Shown here: positions 30,261-43,500 of the stretch, one piece after another
Layout: each line of letters opens with the position of its first letter
Position numbering within the stretch: position 1 is the stretch's first letter
From: Hypomyces perniciosus
Lineage: Eukaryota > Ascomycota > Sordariomycetes > Hypocreales > Hypocreaceae
Direction: 5' to 3'
Assembly (NCBI GenBank): GCA_008477525.1
Contig: SPDT01000006.1
Coordinates: 1,391,501 to 1,455,500 of the forward strand
DNA: 64,000 bases
Made by a program: the position numbers and the translations under genes
The notes under the pieces: model-generated
The model's database searches: none
What the model saw: the letters and a program-made list of their open reading frames with translations, nothing else
Told to the model about the DNA's origin: nothing

Positions 30261-33200
30261 AGTAGACGCTTCATGAGAATTGCACAAGATGCGCAACCTC
30301 AACTCCAGCAGAATACCCCGACATACGGCATGGTCTGTTCTGGTTTATCAGCTCATGCTTGAATAATGGAGAGCAACACATGACACCACGCATACACTTG
30401 GGATTGTTACGATCCAGGCAATAGCAATAATAATACAACCTGCCCAGCAAGAGGCTATTGTTAGGACGATTCACGGGTTGAAATGCACCATCAACATCTT
30501 TCTGGACCAACCACCCATCATGCCGTGTGTTGCCAGTGACAATGCCGCAGGCCACGAACGCAGTAGTACTCAGACATAGTGATATGTGTAAAATGAGCCG
30601 TAGACACACTTGCCCGTTTGCACAATAACGCGATCACGCATTTTGTAATCATACCTTTAGGTCTAATACTGGATGCCGGCATCTTACACGTGACAGTGTA
30701 TTTGCGGGTGGTCGCCCATAAGAGACGACACTAACGCTGATCGAGAGCATCCTTAAGCTGCGGGATGCTAATACCAGGAGCATCTACAAAGCATTGCGGA
30801 GTATGAAGTGCGGACATTGATTGCAATTCCGGTCGCTGCCGTTTAATACCTGTACTACTGGAATTTGTATACTACCTTGCAATAATGTCACCATGATGAT
30901 GAACATCTGATTCATCATTTGCGAAGCCGCAGCAGCTATGCCACTACTTCAATCGCCGCTCCATATCGGCGATACATATCGGCGATAACAATAATTGAAT
31001 ATGGGCCATCTCCTCCATACTAAGCCTTCAAAACCCACCAACACGGGACGGGATTGAATTAGCATTGCCAAGCAATAGTAGTAGTAGTAGTATTATAATT
31101 TCTTCTGTCCAGATCCTCGGTAAGTCTACGCGTTCTGACAAGCTGCGATGCTTCAATAGATGTTGTGATCTCAATTCGTGCCATTTACCACCAACAAGCC
31201 ACCCCCAGAATCAGAATCAGGGAGGAGACAACAAACGCTCTGTTCCCTCCCGTTCGTCCGAACACTTTCGGGGTTCGCTTCTTTTTTCTCAATTCCCAGC
31301 TGAGATAAAGTTTCAAACCCTGCCTGCGAACGCTCAGGTCGCGTCTCTCTTCTTTCTTCTTCATCTGCACGACATGCCTGCCGCTGTCTGAGACATCAGA
31401 ATGTGAATTGTGAGCCGTGTCTTGTCTCGACGAGACAAGAAACAAAAAAACAAAAAGAATGTGTGTGTGCGCGCTGGCCCTGCTGCCCTGATTCCCGGGA
31501 TTGGGCGAATCGCAAAAGCTCCACCGTGCCGTGCAGTTGGTGTTCAATGCCCCTCCCCAATCCCAGCAGCGGTACTCCGTAGTATTTTGTTTTTCCTGAT
31601 GTTGTTTTTCCTTTTTTCTCTTTGGTGGTGCGGTCCGATGTCCTGGGGTTCAGCGCCAACGGCGCCGCCGGGGACGATATCCGGGAAATTGACGACCGCC
31701 TGGAGCTAGGTGCCACAACAATCGCCATTGACATGTGCCTCTTTTATTCGTTGGTCATAGTGTGTACGGAGTATGAGTAGTATGTATTGTTGCTTGCGGA
31801 AAATCAGCCACACAGGGCCTTCTGGTCTTTCTTTGTTGGGTTTCAATAGGATGTGGCTTGCCCGATCGCGCCTCCGTCCCTTTCCCCGGGAAACAAGCTC
31901 GGGGGTGAAGATAATAAACCTGCAGGGGTTTATAATGAAGACGGGGGGGTTGGCGGGACCCAGACAACGGTGATATGTTCAGTCGGGCATGTCGGGCATT
32001 TCCCGCACCCTCCCCCATAATTAGGCCGTTGTGATTGGGCCGCAAATCCCCCCCCCCCTTGAACGTTTTCACACACAAGTTGACACGCGAAGCGAAAGGG
32101 AGATCATGAATTTACCAAAACCACACGGTTGGGAATAGGGGGTGCCTCTTCCCTAACCGAGGACTCGGTAGCGATATGAAGTGGGTCGAGGAAAGAAAAG
32201 AGATGTTATCAGGAAATATGATAGAAAGAGGAACCCTGTACGGAGTACAGACAACGTGATTTGTTGGCCGCAAATAACAACTTTCTTGTTTGTTGGTTTG
32301 TTTGAAAATTGGCGTTTAGCCGACGCTGCGGAAGTCAGCCGGGTGAGGTATCCGGACCGGAAAATTCTGCTGGGCCGCAACGCGGAAGAGGTCGCCAACT
32401 CGACGGTGTTTGAGCCGTTGGACAAATAACCAACCAATAGCTACTAATATGGGCATTGAACGATGATTAAATCGTTATTCAATACACCTCCTTCATGAAA
32501 GCCAAGTCATGTCAAATCAGCCAACGGCTGAAGGAAGCTACTGCTTGTTGAAAGTCAATACAGAGTCATGTCTTTTAAGCTTGGCGTATTGATGTATGCT
32601 TCGGGTTAGTGCCGATCATGGAGATGCCGATGATGGATCCGAATCATGACCTTCTAGAAAACATCTAGCGTTGCACCGGGCACCGGGTCTCGCGCGGCGA
32701 AATTACCTGCACGCAAGGCCATGACTCGCCCGGAACACGGGGCTGTCAACTCCTACTGATCCCCTCGGCTGTCGTCCTTTAATATATTATGTTGCCATGG
32801 GCCGCTTCCCTGCACCTCCTGTCAATCAAAGACTTTGTGGCTTACTCCGTACCGAATCCGATCTTACTCGTATTGACAGGCGGAAGATTGGACGGCTTAG
32901 CCGTTTAACCGTTCAGCAAACATCATGAGCTCGTCCAGCCCGTAGTATATTGAAGCACCGTTAGCTTCGACGGCCGGAAGTTGGTGTCAACAAACCCGCT
33001 GTCTAAACACTTACTAACCACCGTTGTGGCGTGTGTCTCTCGACGGCTTCATTCTGGCGCGTTTTGTCCTCGAGGTTTCCGCGTGTTGGATGGATGGATG
33101 CCCTGGAAGGGAAAGGGGGCCCAATTCGCCTAACACGCAATGTACAGGCAGGCCATGGACCACGATATTAGGAAACAAGACAAGAAACACAAGACCAGAA

Positions 33201-35616
33201 AATTTTTATTCTCTCATCCAGGGTCCTTGGTTTTTTTTTTTTTTCCTCTGTCGGTAGCGAGAGAGCGCGGGAACTCGGTAGCTAGGACAATCTCCACCCG
33301 GGGCACAAGGTGGATTATTCCGTTGCATGAGAAAACACATGGGGATCGACGGCGAACTTGGGCGGGAGCCCGTAAGATTGGATTGTTCTGAAACTGTACG
33401 AGTACGGAAGAAAAAAGAAGGCGTTCGATAGAAGAAGGGCCGGGGGTGCAGAGTAGATTATCACGGAATATTATGCCCCGTTCTTTAAACCCCTTGCTAC
33501 GGAATCACCGGAAACCCCACAGGCAGACGGGGGTAAATCGGGCCGGCCCCGGGTTGGGGATCCTTTAACATTGCATGCTACTTCGTACATAGTAAAAATC
33601 ACATCCCCTCAAGGGCTTAGGTAACCAACCCGCGGGTACTTTTTTGGGTTTGGTGTTGCCCGGGCTTTAGTGGAAGAAGAGCTAACTTTGGACGGTTCCG
33701 TTTTTAGTAGAGTTTTGTGGGTGTACGAGAATGATGTGCTGTTTGGCGCCGTGTATCAGCAACGCATATCGTGCAGAGGCGGTCAAAGCTGCGTGCTGCA
33801 AGATGCAAGATGGAGCGGCACTGGAAGCGGCACCGCCTCTGATAACGATTCATAGACCATACATACCGCAAGTCATGGTGGTTGTAGTATCCACGTTGGG
33901 AGGGGCCGCGGCAGGCAAGCAATGAAGCAAGCAAGCAAGATAAGCATGATGCCGCCCCCGCCTGCATATCGGGAACTCACAAATAGAAACGCCAAAGCCG
34001 TGAAGGAAATTTTCGGGACATGTGGGCTCGTTTGCCCCGGTCGTGCTCAGCTACCTATGGAAATGCCACGGATGTACTTTGTACTACGGAGTAGTACTGT
34101 GATTATCTATCGTGGCATCTGACATCGACACTTGGACCTTGGTGGCTGATGGCAGGACGTTGATACTAGCAGTGTTGATGGTGAGATTCTTGGTGGTGTC
34201 GAGGCGTTGCGAACCGAGTCACCGCTCTTCGGTTTTGATGGATGGATGGATGTCAAACGTCAGTCAAGGCTGAGGAGCCAGGATCAGGATTCAAAACAAA
34301 AAGTCGGGGGTCACAGGCTTATCTATTACTGCTACACCACGGATTACACGTGTGTGTGTCCGTATCACGGAGTATTACGGGAATGCAGCTCACAGAAAAT
34401 AATCGGAGCAGGAATCTGGGCAGGTGGTTGCGGGAGACGGAGGCATTTGACTCCGCCAGATAAGGAATTGTAGATGGATCGATGATCTCATCGGTCCGAG
34501 ATAGGCAATCGCATGCCACAGCCTTGCTCGTACAGACAAAAACGAGAGCCGTTACGAGGACTAACTTGGTACTACCCTGGAATCCTTCGTATCGCGCCAT
34601 CGTATCAACGGAGCAACACCAATTCTGCCGTTTTCGCTCTCTGACGACAGAGCCTTGTCCTTGTCGTGTCATCATCCCCCAGAATAGCACACCAAAGGAT
34701 GGGATGGATGGATGGGATGGATGGACGGATCAAATGGCGGTGCACAGCAGAGCCTGACTCATATCTGGGGGCCAGCTGGCACTGCGCTGCTCTCGCGGTG
34801 AGGTGAGCTGTCGAACAAAGGCTTCAGGCTGTGTGAGTCTAGGATGCACTCTGACCGCTCAGGCTGGCTGTTGGGATGGATGGTTGCTTATCCGCCAATC
34901 GCGGTGCGAGGACTGCTGAAGGAGGGTAGCCACGACAAACAACACGAAGGGAACAGAGCCTGAGCGACTGAGGGACAAGTGGCCGAAGGCAGCAGTCTTT
35001 GCGGAGTACGGAGCCCGCCTCTCGTAGTGCTGTAGAGGGACATGATAGGTGCCCGGACTGGCCTAAAACTTGCTGACACTGACAGTGGCACTGACAGTTG
35101 GCCTTGGGAGGGTCTTAGGGGCCTTAGGGAGCGGGAGTGCAGGTCGCTCTGGCGCACCCCCACGATTTCTGCTGCATATTGTCCATGACTCTTTTTATGG
35201 GAGGTCCTCTTTTTAGGTTTTGACAGTTGGGGCCTTCTGATCCAACCGTCTGTCGCACGGGGTTGGTTGCATCCGTCCCACGCATCTGGACAATCATGAT
35301 GAATGGTGTGCAACTGATTTATTATTGTTGCTACTGACGACCAGCAGACCGTTTCTTACTGTGGCCAGCGCCAACACCAACACCGGCACCGGCACCAACA
35401 CCGGCACCAGCACCTGGACCAGCATCAATGAATGAAACCTGTCGCTTTGTGCTAAATGCCACCACACCACATGCCACCACCTTCTTTGTTGAAAATGATT
35501 CATGATACTGGCGTGCGGAGTTTACGCGTGCGCGTTCGCGTGCGCTGGGTGCGGACGGGAGCACAGCAAACGCCGACGGACAATCAAAGCGGTTTCATGC
35601 TGTTTGCGATCTATCA

Positions 35617-35669
35617 GATGGATGGATGGATGGATGGATGGATGGATGGATGGAGGGATGGATGGATGA
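35617..35669. repeat. (GATG)n microsatellite
   Basis: About 13 GATG/GGAT units with one interruption (GGAGGG near 35653). The tetranucleotide gives three different readings in the three frames, so the open frames across it are not evidence of a gene. Confidence 0.95.
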
Positions 35670-37113
35670 TGGAATCTCCCCACCCGTCTAGGAGACAACA
35701 ACAGCAAGCACAACAAAAACAAGCAAGACAAGAGACAAGACAAAGCAAGACATTTTATGATCTATCCCCGGGAATACGGACGCGGCGAGGTACGGAGTAC
35801 ATACATACATATGACCAGCCAGCCAGTTGGCATAATAGGAACCGAGCAGACGGAATGCCGGGGAGCCCATCCGTCGGGTAACTTGCCTCAGCGTTTTGCT
35901 TTTTCATTGCCATCACCGTTTCCAGTCCTCCTCTAAAGCCCTGCAAGTGCCAGTCCGGAATCCTGGGGCGGTGAGCCGCGGTGCCCAACCGGCTGGCTGA
36001 CCCCGGCCATGTCCAGGGCTGCCCAGGCTAGTGGTTGCAGCGAGGCTTGAGCACACAACACGCCCAGGCATTGATTTTGGGGACCCCAGCGGTTGTCGTA
36101 TCGCATCTGTATCTGGCTGCTGGATTTGCGTTCCCTGGGTGGTTTGTTTCTCCAGGAGCCCCAGGCGCTGGGAGCCTGCTCGATCCCATCACCCATCCAT
36201 CCATTCATCCACCACCATCATCCATGAACTGCACTACACACCCTCCCGTTCTTCCTTCCATACGAGTGGTAGTACGAGCAGTTGGCGGTCAAACACCGAT
36301 GAGAGCACCGATGAGCGAACACCGCCATTTTTGATAGCACAAAAGAGCCCGACGAGAGACCCCGTAGGTAGGGCTACCCGTAGGAGCATGCTGTGCGTTA
36401 TGTTGTCCTGCACAAGTCACCATCAGTGGGGGGGTAAGGAGGGGGGAAGAGAGGGGTGTGCGCAAACGGCCGGGTGCTGCTTTTTTTGCACTTTTTCCTT
36501 GTTGCGGCGGCTTTTGATAGAAATCCCGCCAGCCCGGCAAAGGACCGTAGCCACGCCCCCACCTACACGTCTCCCTGGCCAGCGGACGCCCCCCCGACAC
36601 ACTTCCACACGCCCCGCCATTCCCCCTTCTCTCCCCCCAGTACGAGTACTCGAACGCGTTGGCCCTTAGCGGACACACACACAAACGCACACACATGTGC
36701 CGCGATGCGTTGTTGGTATAAGTGCTCATCCTCCCTCTCCCACCGATGTTTGTTGTTTGCCTTTATTGTTCATCCGCAGCATCAAACAGCTTTTGTGCGC
36801 AACAAACAGACAGCTCACAGGGCCATTATTACCTGAGCTTCATCTGCCTTCTAATACCTTCATCACCTCGCACCGACAACAGCCCTGCAAGCACAGCGTC
36901 GTCAGCACTACAACAACACAGCCCATCCTCCTCCAGCGCCACACATCGCACCGGGACTCCAGCACCCGACAGACGGAAGCTATTATCCCGAGGACTGGTA
37001 CACCAAAGCCGAGGAAGCCTCATTCCCCAGAATACCAACTCGCCCCGATCTCTTATAAGGGAGTCGACGGCCCACACACAACATCTCACCAACTCTCCAC
37101 AACCACAGTCACA

Positions 37114-37587
37114 ATGTACAGCTCATACGGTTCATACAGCTCCATGAGCTCCATGTCTTCACCCATCGACATCACCCCCAGCAACCTCCGCGCTCATGAT
37201 GCCGCCTGCGCTTTCCCCTCATGGCCGAGGCGATCATCTCTCTCGGATTCCGACCACGAGGAGCGCGCTACTTCTTACCTCTCCGACGACGATCTCTTCC
37301 TCTCAGATCCGTTCGAGGACGACATCCGCAGCATCTCCAGCTCCAGCACATCGTCATCGCCTGCCGCTATGCCATCGCCACCTCGGCTGACTGATGCTGA
37401 GATCCTGGAGATGCAACGCCAGCAGCTTGCCACGCAGCGCGAGTATGTGCGCCAGGTCATGATCGAGAAGGAGCGTCGCAAGCAAGCTGCAAAGAAAAGC
37501 CGCCGTACTTCTCCCAGCGGCTCCTCCAAGAAGAGCCCGAAGTCTAAGCTTGCCTCGATGACTCCCATCGCCGAGGCTGGCGAGTGA
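37114..37587 (+). CDS. Conserved Ser-rich hypothetical protein, intronless
   Basis: The frame encodes 157 residues from the ATG at 37114. It begins MYSSYGSYSSMSSMSSPIDI followed by TPSNLRAHDAACAFPSWPRR and SSLSDSDHEERATSYLSDDD, then LFLSDPFEDDIRS. The C-terminal half is a charged helix (ILEMQRQQLATQREYVRQVM, IEKERRKQAAKKSRR) and a basic Ser/Lys tail (SGSSKKSPKSKLASM). I recall similar small proteins in other sordariomycetes but know no function. The Ser-Asp-rich acidic patches resemble phosphorylation sites; the basic helix could be a coiled coil or nucleic-acid binding. The frame is open for another 139 codons upstream, but that part is a C/A-rich leader and I exclude it. Gene-poor DNA of 7-8 kb lies on both sides. 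Confidence 0.82.
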   Translation: MYSSYGSYSSMSSMSSPIDITPSNLRAHDAACAFPSWPRRSSLSDSDHEERATSYLSDDDLFLSDPFEDDIRSISSSSTSSSPAAMPSPPRLTDAEILEMQRQQLATQREYVRQVMIEKERRKQAAKKSRRTSPSGSSKKSPKSKLASMTPIAEAGE

Positions 37588-40500
37588 AGGGTGTGATTAG
37601 ATGCCTGATCGGCTCTGTTTTTACTTCACTCTATCGCCAACCGTTGCCCGGTCCCCTCTACATTACGGAGACATTTATCAACTTCGAAGGATACCCTACT
37701 TTATCACTACTCACACACCGAAACCTACACTTCGACTATCATGGGAGCCTCAAGTGTGCCTCCCAGCAGCCGAACATGATGACTTGCGATGCATCTAATC
37801 ATGATGCAATATAGCGATCATCCGGCATATTACGATACTACCACGAAAGGCGCAGCTTCGCCTGGTGACGGGTGCCTGGTGTCAGTGCTAAAACAGCAAC
37901 CATGACATCATGCACTGTCAGTTGGATTTTGACAGCTATCAATCATGGGAGATGTCGGGATTTCCTGCCGTTCCGATGGCTTCTGACTCACAGTCGCTGG
38001 GTGTCCCTATTGGATGGCCGGATTCGACCGGAAAGGTCCCAGTGCCGAGACCGGAAGTCGGATAAATGGATGGACACATGTCCGGTGTTGGAACCGCCGA
38101 TGACATCGGCCAAGCAGACAGGGCTCCCGGTTGGTGACCAAAACGAGTTTCATCACCCGCCCTGGCTTGTGATATCCTATCAATGCCGAGCATCTGAACA
38201 TGCCTCCCATACCCTCATCTGAGGAACACTCATTATCCCTCAGTACCTTCTTCTCTCATCACCGCCACATACATACACATACACTCTTTTTTAATAGCTA
38301 TGTTTTCTTTGTCACGTCATGAATCATCATTACCATTGGGTCTGGTCTTTTTTTTCAGCGGATATTAGCGGGCATATCATATGGTCACACCCTCCGGAAG
38401 AGAGGCGACTCGGGAATCATTACAGCGTCGGCGTTCATGTCAAGCTCTATCCTGGTGGATAGGAGCCAGCATTAGGTATTCATCATCTTTAGATAGCTCA
38501 TATTTTCTCATTCTCTCGAGATACCCCATTTGGCAATACGAAATTTTAGTCTGTTTACAACCAACTCTGCCGTCTTCCAACCATGTGATATGTTCTGAGC
38601 CTTCCGCCTTCCGCAACCGTTGATCTACAGTGCAGGCAATCTAGAACAAAGTAGGAAATCCTGTCGGCCAAGTGCAGTAAATGAGGCTTTACCGAATGCG
38701 GATGTCGGTGAGCAGGTTCCTTGACGAAGGCGACCTGCGCCATGTATGTACACAGGTCACTATGTGTGAAAAGACAGGGAAGAATGCGCCTGATCGGGGA
38801 AGTTGTGTATGTATTCTTAGTATTAGGGCAGCATTGAGACTCCCGAGCCAGCCCGTGCGCCAAGAACTCTCTCATCACATTCAAGCACAACCGACGGAAT
38901 CACACAATCCTACCAATAATATTTAATTCGGTAGGGGGGGATGAAGGATGAGGGAAGGGTGCAAAAAGCCCTCGTCAACAACGGAGATTGCCTAATGCAA
39001 CGTTGTCGCATGTAGCAGTAGCAGTAGCAGTAGCAGCAGCAGTAGTACTCCGTATTAGTATGTACAATGTACGATTCGTCACGCGTGTGAAGATCGGATC
39101 GGAAAACCATGTTTCTTCTGCTGCGCTGCGTGGGGGAGGAGGAGAAAACCACATGGTGGTTTTATGGGCTTCGTCTTGACGTTTCAGAACAGACATCTCA
39201 AACTCTCTCTGGCGCGCGCATATCAAGTCAAAGGTCAACCTCTCGGCGATTTTCTCTCCTAGTAGGTAGCCTTCGGGAGGGAATTATGACGTTCGTGCCC
39301 GACTTCACGAGGATTCCACGCGCTGACATCAAACGAAAACATAACGTCAACTTTGGCACTAGTGGTGATGAGGCACCTTGGCTTGCATGCAGTGTGGGGG
39401 ATGCGTGCCGCACGTGCGGTCCGAAAGTCTTTCGTACATACTAATAGCCAACGGGCCTCAAGTTAAGGGCCTCATTCTGGTTCAGGCTATTTCTTCATAA
39501 GCCATGGCGTCGTGATGCCATGCGAACCTATCGGGGTGGGTGGTCTCGTCTTCGGGCCGGTTGGCTGGCTGGCTTCTGACTCGAATGATGTGCTGATGAG
39601 GACGAGAACACACATCCTGGCCATATCACATCTCCGTGTTACCGCTTTCTGGACATCTCCTTTTGGCTGCGTTATTTACCGCCCTTTCCTCACGTTGCAT
39701 TTTCGTCCCGTGGACCTGGATATTCGCCAGTGAGGGTGACTCGGGTGATTGGGTGACTCTGGGCGAGTGAGCGAGGCAGATGACCAGGGCTGATATAGCC
39801 AATGACACTGCTGCGATGCAATGCTGTCACCTCATTTGCCGCAGATGCTGCCAACCATGCTGGGGGAGCTTGCCTATTGGCTAGAAATAATCTGATATCA
39901 TATCCAGATCACTTCCTCGCCCAATACAAGGCATGTCAAAGCGACCTGGCAATACTGTGTACACCAATACGAGCTGGGGTCTATAGGGAGTCAAGAAGTA
40001 TAACCCGGAGAAGATGTATTAGGCAATACACCCACACTGTGATCGGCATGTGGAATGGACGGATGTGACCCGTAATGGCGACCCCGAAGCTACTTATCTT
40101 TCCAAGAGGATATGCGCCATGATCTGGATTTCATGTCTCGATGCCCACCTGGCCTCATCACATGCGGCCGTGTGGGCCTGAGAAAATGCGATGCGACTTG
40201 ATTTTGGTAAGATGGTGCTCCGCAAGGTGGATGCGGCTGACTCTCGATAGGACGTTTGAGCTGAATTGGTGCAGTCCATTTCATGAGCGATTGCAATCAC
40301 CATATGTGCAAAGACTTATTAATGGTGAGCGAACAATTGTGCAATTTCCGGCATTCATCCCCACGGGTCCTCTTCAGGCCTTCATAGCAATGGCCTCTTG
40401 ACGTCATTATCGGATCAGTTCTTGTTCACACTTATCCGAAGCGAATGAGATGATATTGCAAGGGAGAGTTCCGTGTTGTCTCACGATATCCACTTGGACT

Positions 40501-43500
40501 CTGATGAACGAATCTTTGGACTGCTTGTGTGATCGACACGGAGAATAGTTGATCGCGATAGGAGGGGTTGATGAGATGCAGATTCGAACGATCTTGCAGG
40601 GCTCGCCGACAGACCTGTCTGAGATTCGGTCCATGGATTTTTGAACCCAACAGAGCTCGGCCATACCATGGACATACTGCTGTTGTCGACAAAGCCGTCC
40701 GGGGCTCGATTGGAACATGTTGGGGAATGGGACTACAACAGCCAAGACTCGAGACAACTTCTGTATGTTGGTTGGGCTTCTAGACGGCTGAAGCGGGGAG
40801 AGAAGACATGTTTGAAACAGACGCGATAATGCGCCACACGAGCATGTGGTTGCTGGTCGGGGTGGCCCGGATACTCGAGTTGTCCAGAGACAGCTCGTGT
40901 AGCATTGTCAAGTTCAAGGATTTCTTGATGCGGTGTCTGGCCTGGCACACTTCACCGTACTTTATGAGCTCCGGTCTGATGCGGCACAACGGCAGCCGTG
41001 TTTCGACGTCTTCCTGTTCAAACCCATGCAAATGTCGGGATGAAACCTGGTCACATGAGGTCGGTGTATAGCACAGAGTAGTACGAAGCATGCCCTTGGA
41101 AGTGACAAGCTGGGTTGACCATGGATTGACCATGTGCTACTGGCAGTAGATCACACCATGACCCTTGCCGCTCCGGGGCCGGATCGAGGATTGCCGTGCT
41201 GGGCTGCTGTGAGGTCTACGGACATCATTGGCCCCTTGAATCGATGCCTACGACGGAGTGGAGGTTTCGTGCTTGGCAGGATTGAGACAATCGCAGCGGG
41301 GAAAGCAAATCCATGACAACGAAAGACCCAACACTGGTATGGTACGACACCGATGTTCAGCTCGGCAGGATGCATACGGTGAATGCAAGGGCAACGAATA
41401 GACAGAGCCACCGTGCTATTGTTGGAACCCAATGCGGCGATTGTGATGTTGGTCATTGAAGAGTTAAATGACCGACATGTACGAGTATGTACAACCCATG
41501 CTGACCTCCCATGGGTGTTGGATGGGATGGGTCAAAGCTGGACGGTATAGATATTGGCGGCTTCCATGCAGTGCTCCAGCTCTTACTCTTGTCCGCGTAT
41601 GTACTCGTAGGTATGAAGTAGACCTCCAACTGTGCTTGGGAGGCGAGAGAGAGCTGCCCTTGCTCCCGTTATGTAGGACAAGGGCTATTTCCATTCCACT
41701 TCAGCATGTTGGTGGGCCTGATCAGGAAGGAGATATCAAACGGGTGGAGGGCAGACGAACCAGAAAGGAACATCGACGAAGATGGAGGTGAACCGACAGA
41801 GGATTGTTGTACGTATTGCACTTCGTACATGACATTATGCACTCCGAAAGTTGTACTTTGATGTACTTTGTAGAGGGCATTTATGTACTAGGTAGTCGGA
41901 GAGGTTGCAACGCTTGTCCGGGGTTTGCCGCTCCAGGGGGGTTGGTGGCGATGGCAATATGTGAATGTACTTTGCAGACAACGTGCGACTAGACAATCAC
42001 CAGGGGATGTTGGTAGCGCACTGACTTGAAAGGAAACTCGCCCGGCCAGCAAGGAGAAGAAAACCTGTCGAGAATGTGGCGGTTGTAGTTAGATGGAGGG
42101 CCGTTCCAACATGCGGAGAACAAGACTGGCGATAAGCGACGCATGGTCTGGTCAAGCCTCTCCAGCCGATGCATCGAAAACTGGTGATTTTAGATTCGAG
42201 ATTGATTAATGCGTGAGCGATTGATTGCTTAGATTGTGCATATTAGCTAGTGCACGCACACTTACTCACATTTCTAGTCCTTGAAGGAGCGGGTGGCTTG
42301 TGGAATAGATAGAGAGGAGGTTAGGAGGAGGAGAGGAAACAGGACGAAGAGGAACGAAGCTTAGGCCCCTGATCCCTGCAACGAGCTTAGCGGCCGGGAC
42401 TCAGCGAATAAATCCCTGCCTGCAGGCTTGATCGGCCCGCCGATTGGTTCCTTCCCGGTGCACACTTGCATTCGGCATGCCCAATCAGAATGCGCGATTC
42501 AGGTCGGCGCTACGAAAACCGCTGCCATTGAACGTTTGGCTCTGTGCGACCCACTCTGGACCGCAAGCCGCAAAATCCCCAGAGCCCAAGCCGCCCAACC
42601 AAGCGCCTGGCTTCCCCTCTTTCTGGCTTGAAGACAGCGAACTGAGAACTGGCGACCACTGAAAGCGCAGTGATGTTGCGCGAGAGACCGACTTGGGGAC
42701 AAGCTATGCATGTTAGTGGTGTAAAAGGCATGGATTGACCGCTGGTGGTGGAGATGGGGCGAAAATAAGGGAGAATTTCTCTCCTGTGTGTGCTGTGCTC
42801 GCAGCTGGGTACCAATGTACTCGTACTCAGTGCCCGTACTGTACTCGTACTCGTAGTGATATGTCTGCTGCCCTGTCCGCCCTCCCTGTAAGGTACCGCC
42901 CGTTTCTCAACCCATTATGGATGCTTACACAACCGCCAGATCGTCTGTGGTGCAACCCATGCGACGGTGAGCAATGGAGACCCTGCAAGTCGGAGCGAGC
43001 TGCGCTGCTTTACACGCCTCCAGCATGCGGAAACCATAGGAAGGCCAAGCAAAAGCCCGGAAACCAGTTCAATGCCTCCGTTCGCAAGCCTTCTATTGCC
43101 CTCAGACTCGCAAGTCCGCAACGCTGGATGATAGGTTGATGCTCAAAGTCTCAGCCAGGGCACGCGGGCAGTCCACAAGGCTAAACAGGGGACCGTACCA
43201 GGGGCCCTGCGCCAGCAACGGTACATGGCTGGCCAGCGTGCGAACGAGCGTGCGTACGAGTAGGTACTTCGTTTGGAGGCTTTCAGTGACCGTTGTTTCA
43301 TTCCATTTGACACGACTCAAAATCGCCATCGCCTCGCATTTGCTTAGCCCAGGCCCACAGCGCCCACTCGCGCGCAAACAAACGATCCATTCGAGGCCCG
43401 TCTTGTGGCAATTCCCGTCAAGGCAAGGGCCCAAAAGCAACAGAGAGAGTGCAATGCAATGCCCGAGGTACCTGCTGCTGGTAGGGAGGTACCTGGACCC

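Larger units (their letters stand above)
29357..37113. other. Gene-poor interval of 7.8 kb
   Basis: I could not support any intact protein gene here. It contains many copies of the dispersed 9-mer (TACTCCGTA or its complement at 31573, 31765, 32239, 32843, 34085 and 35791; TACGAAGTA at 29580 and 30092, and its complement TACTTCGTA at 33579). It also has TAG repeats near 31078-31091, a T14 run at 33231-33244, ATGG-type microsatellites near 34698-34728 and 35617-35669, a GGTGCC-like hexamer run near 35365-35420, and C/T-rich leader-like DNA at 36590-37110. A few codon-like patches (29770-30250, 31647-31740, 32300-32429) are interrupted by stops or lack starts. Confidence 0.6.

Noticed and set aside
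30271..30609. 112-codon minus-strand frame beginning MCLRLILHISLCLSTTAFVA
   Set aside because: The start resembles a signal peptide, but the remainder shows no conserved pattern and no intron could be placed to extend it. It was not strong enough to call.
35331..35564. Gly/Ala-repeat protein frame (GAGAGVGAGAG)
   Set aside because: It is produced by a hexamer-type simple repeat in non-coding DNA, and the rest of the frame is unstructured and unrecognised.
36697..37113. In-frame N-terminal extension of the Ser-rich protein at 37114
   Set aside because: The 139 upstream codons are open but C/A/T-rich with leader-like composition, and the natural start MYSSYGSYSS matches remembered relatives.
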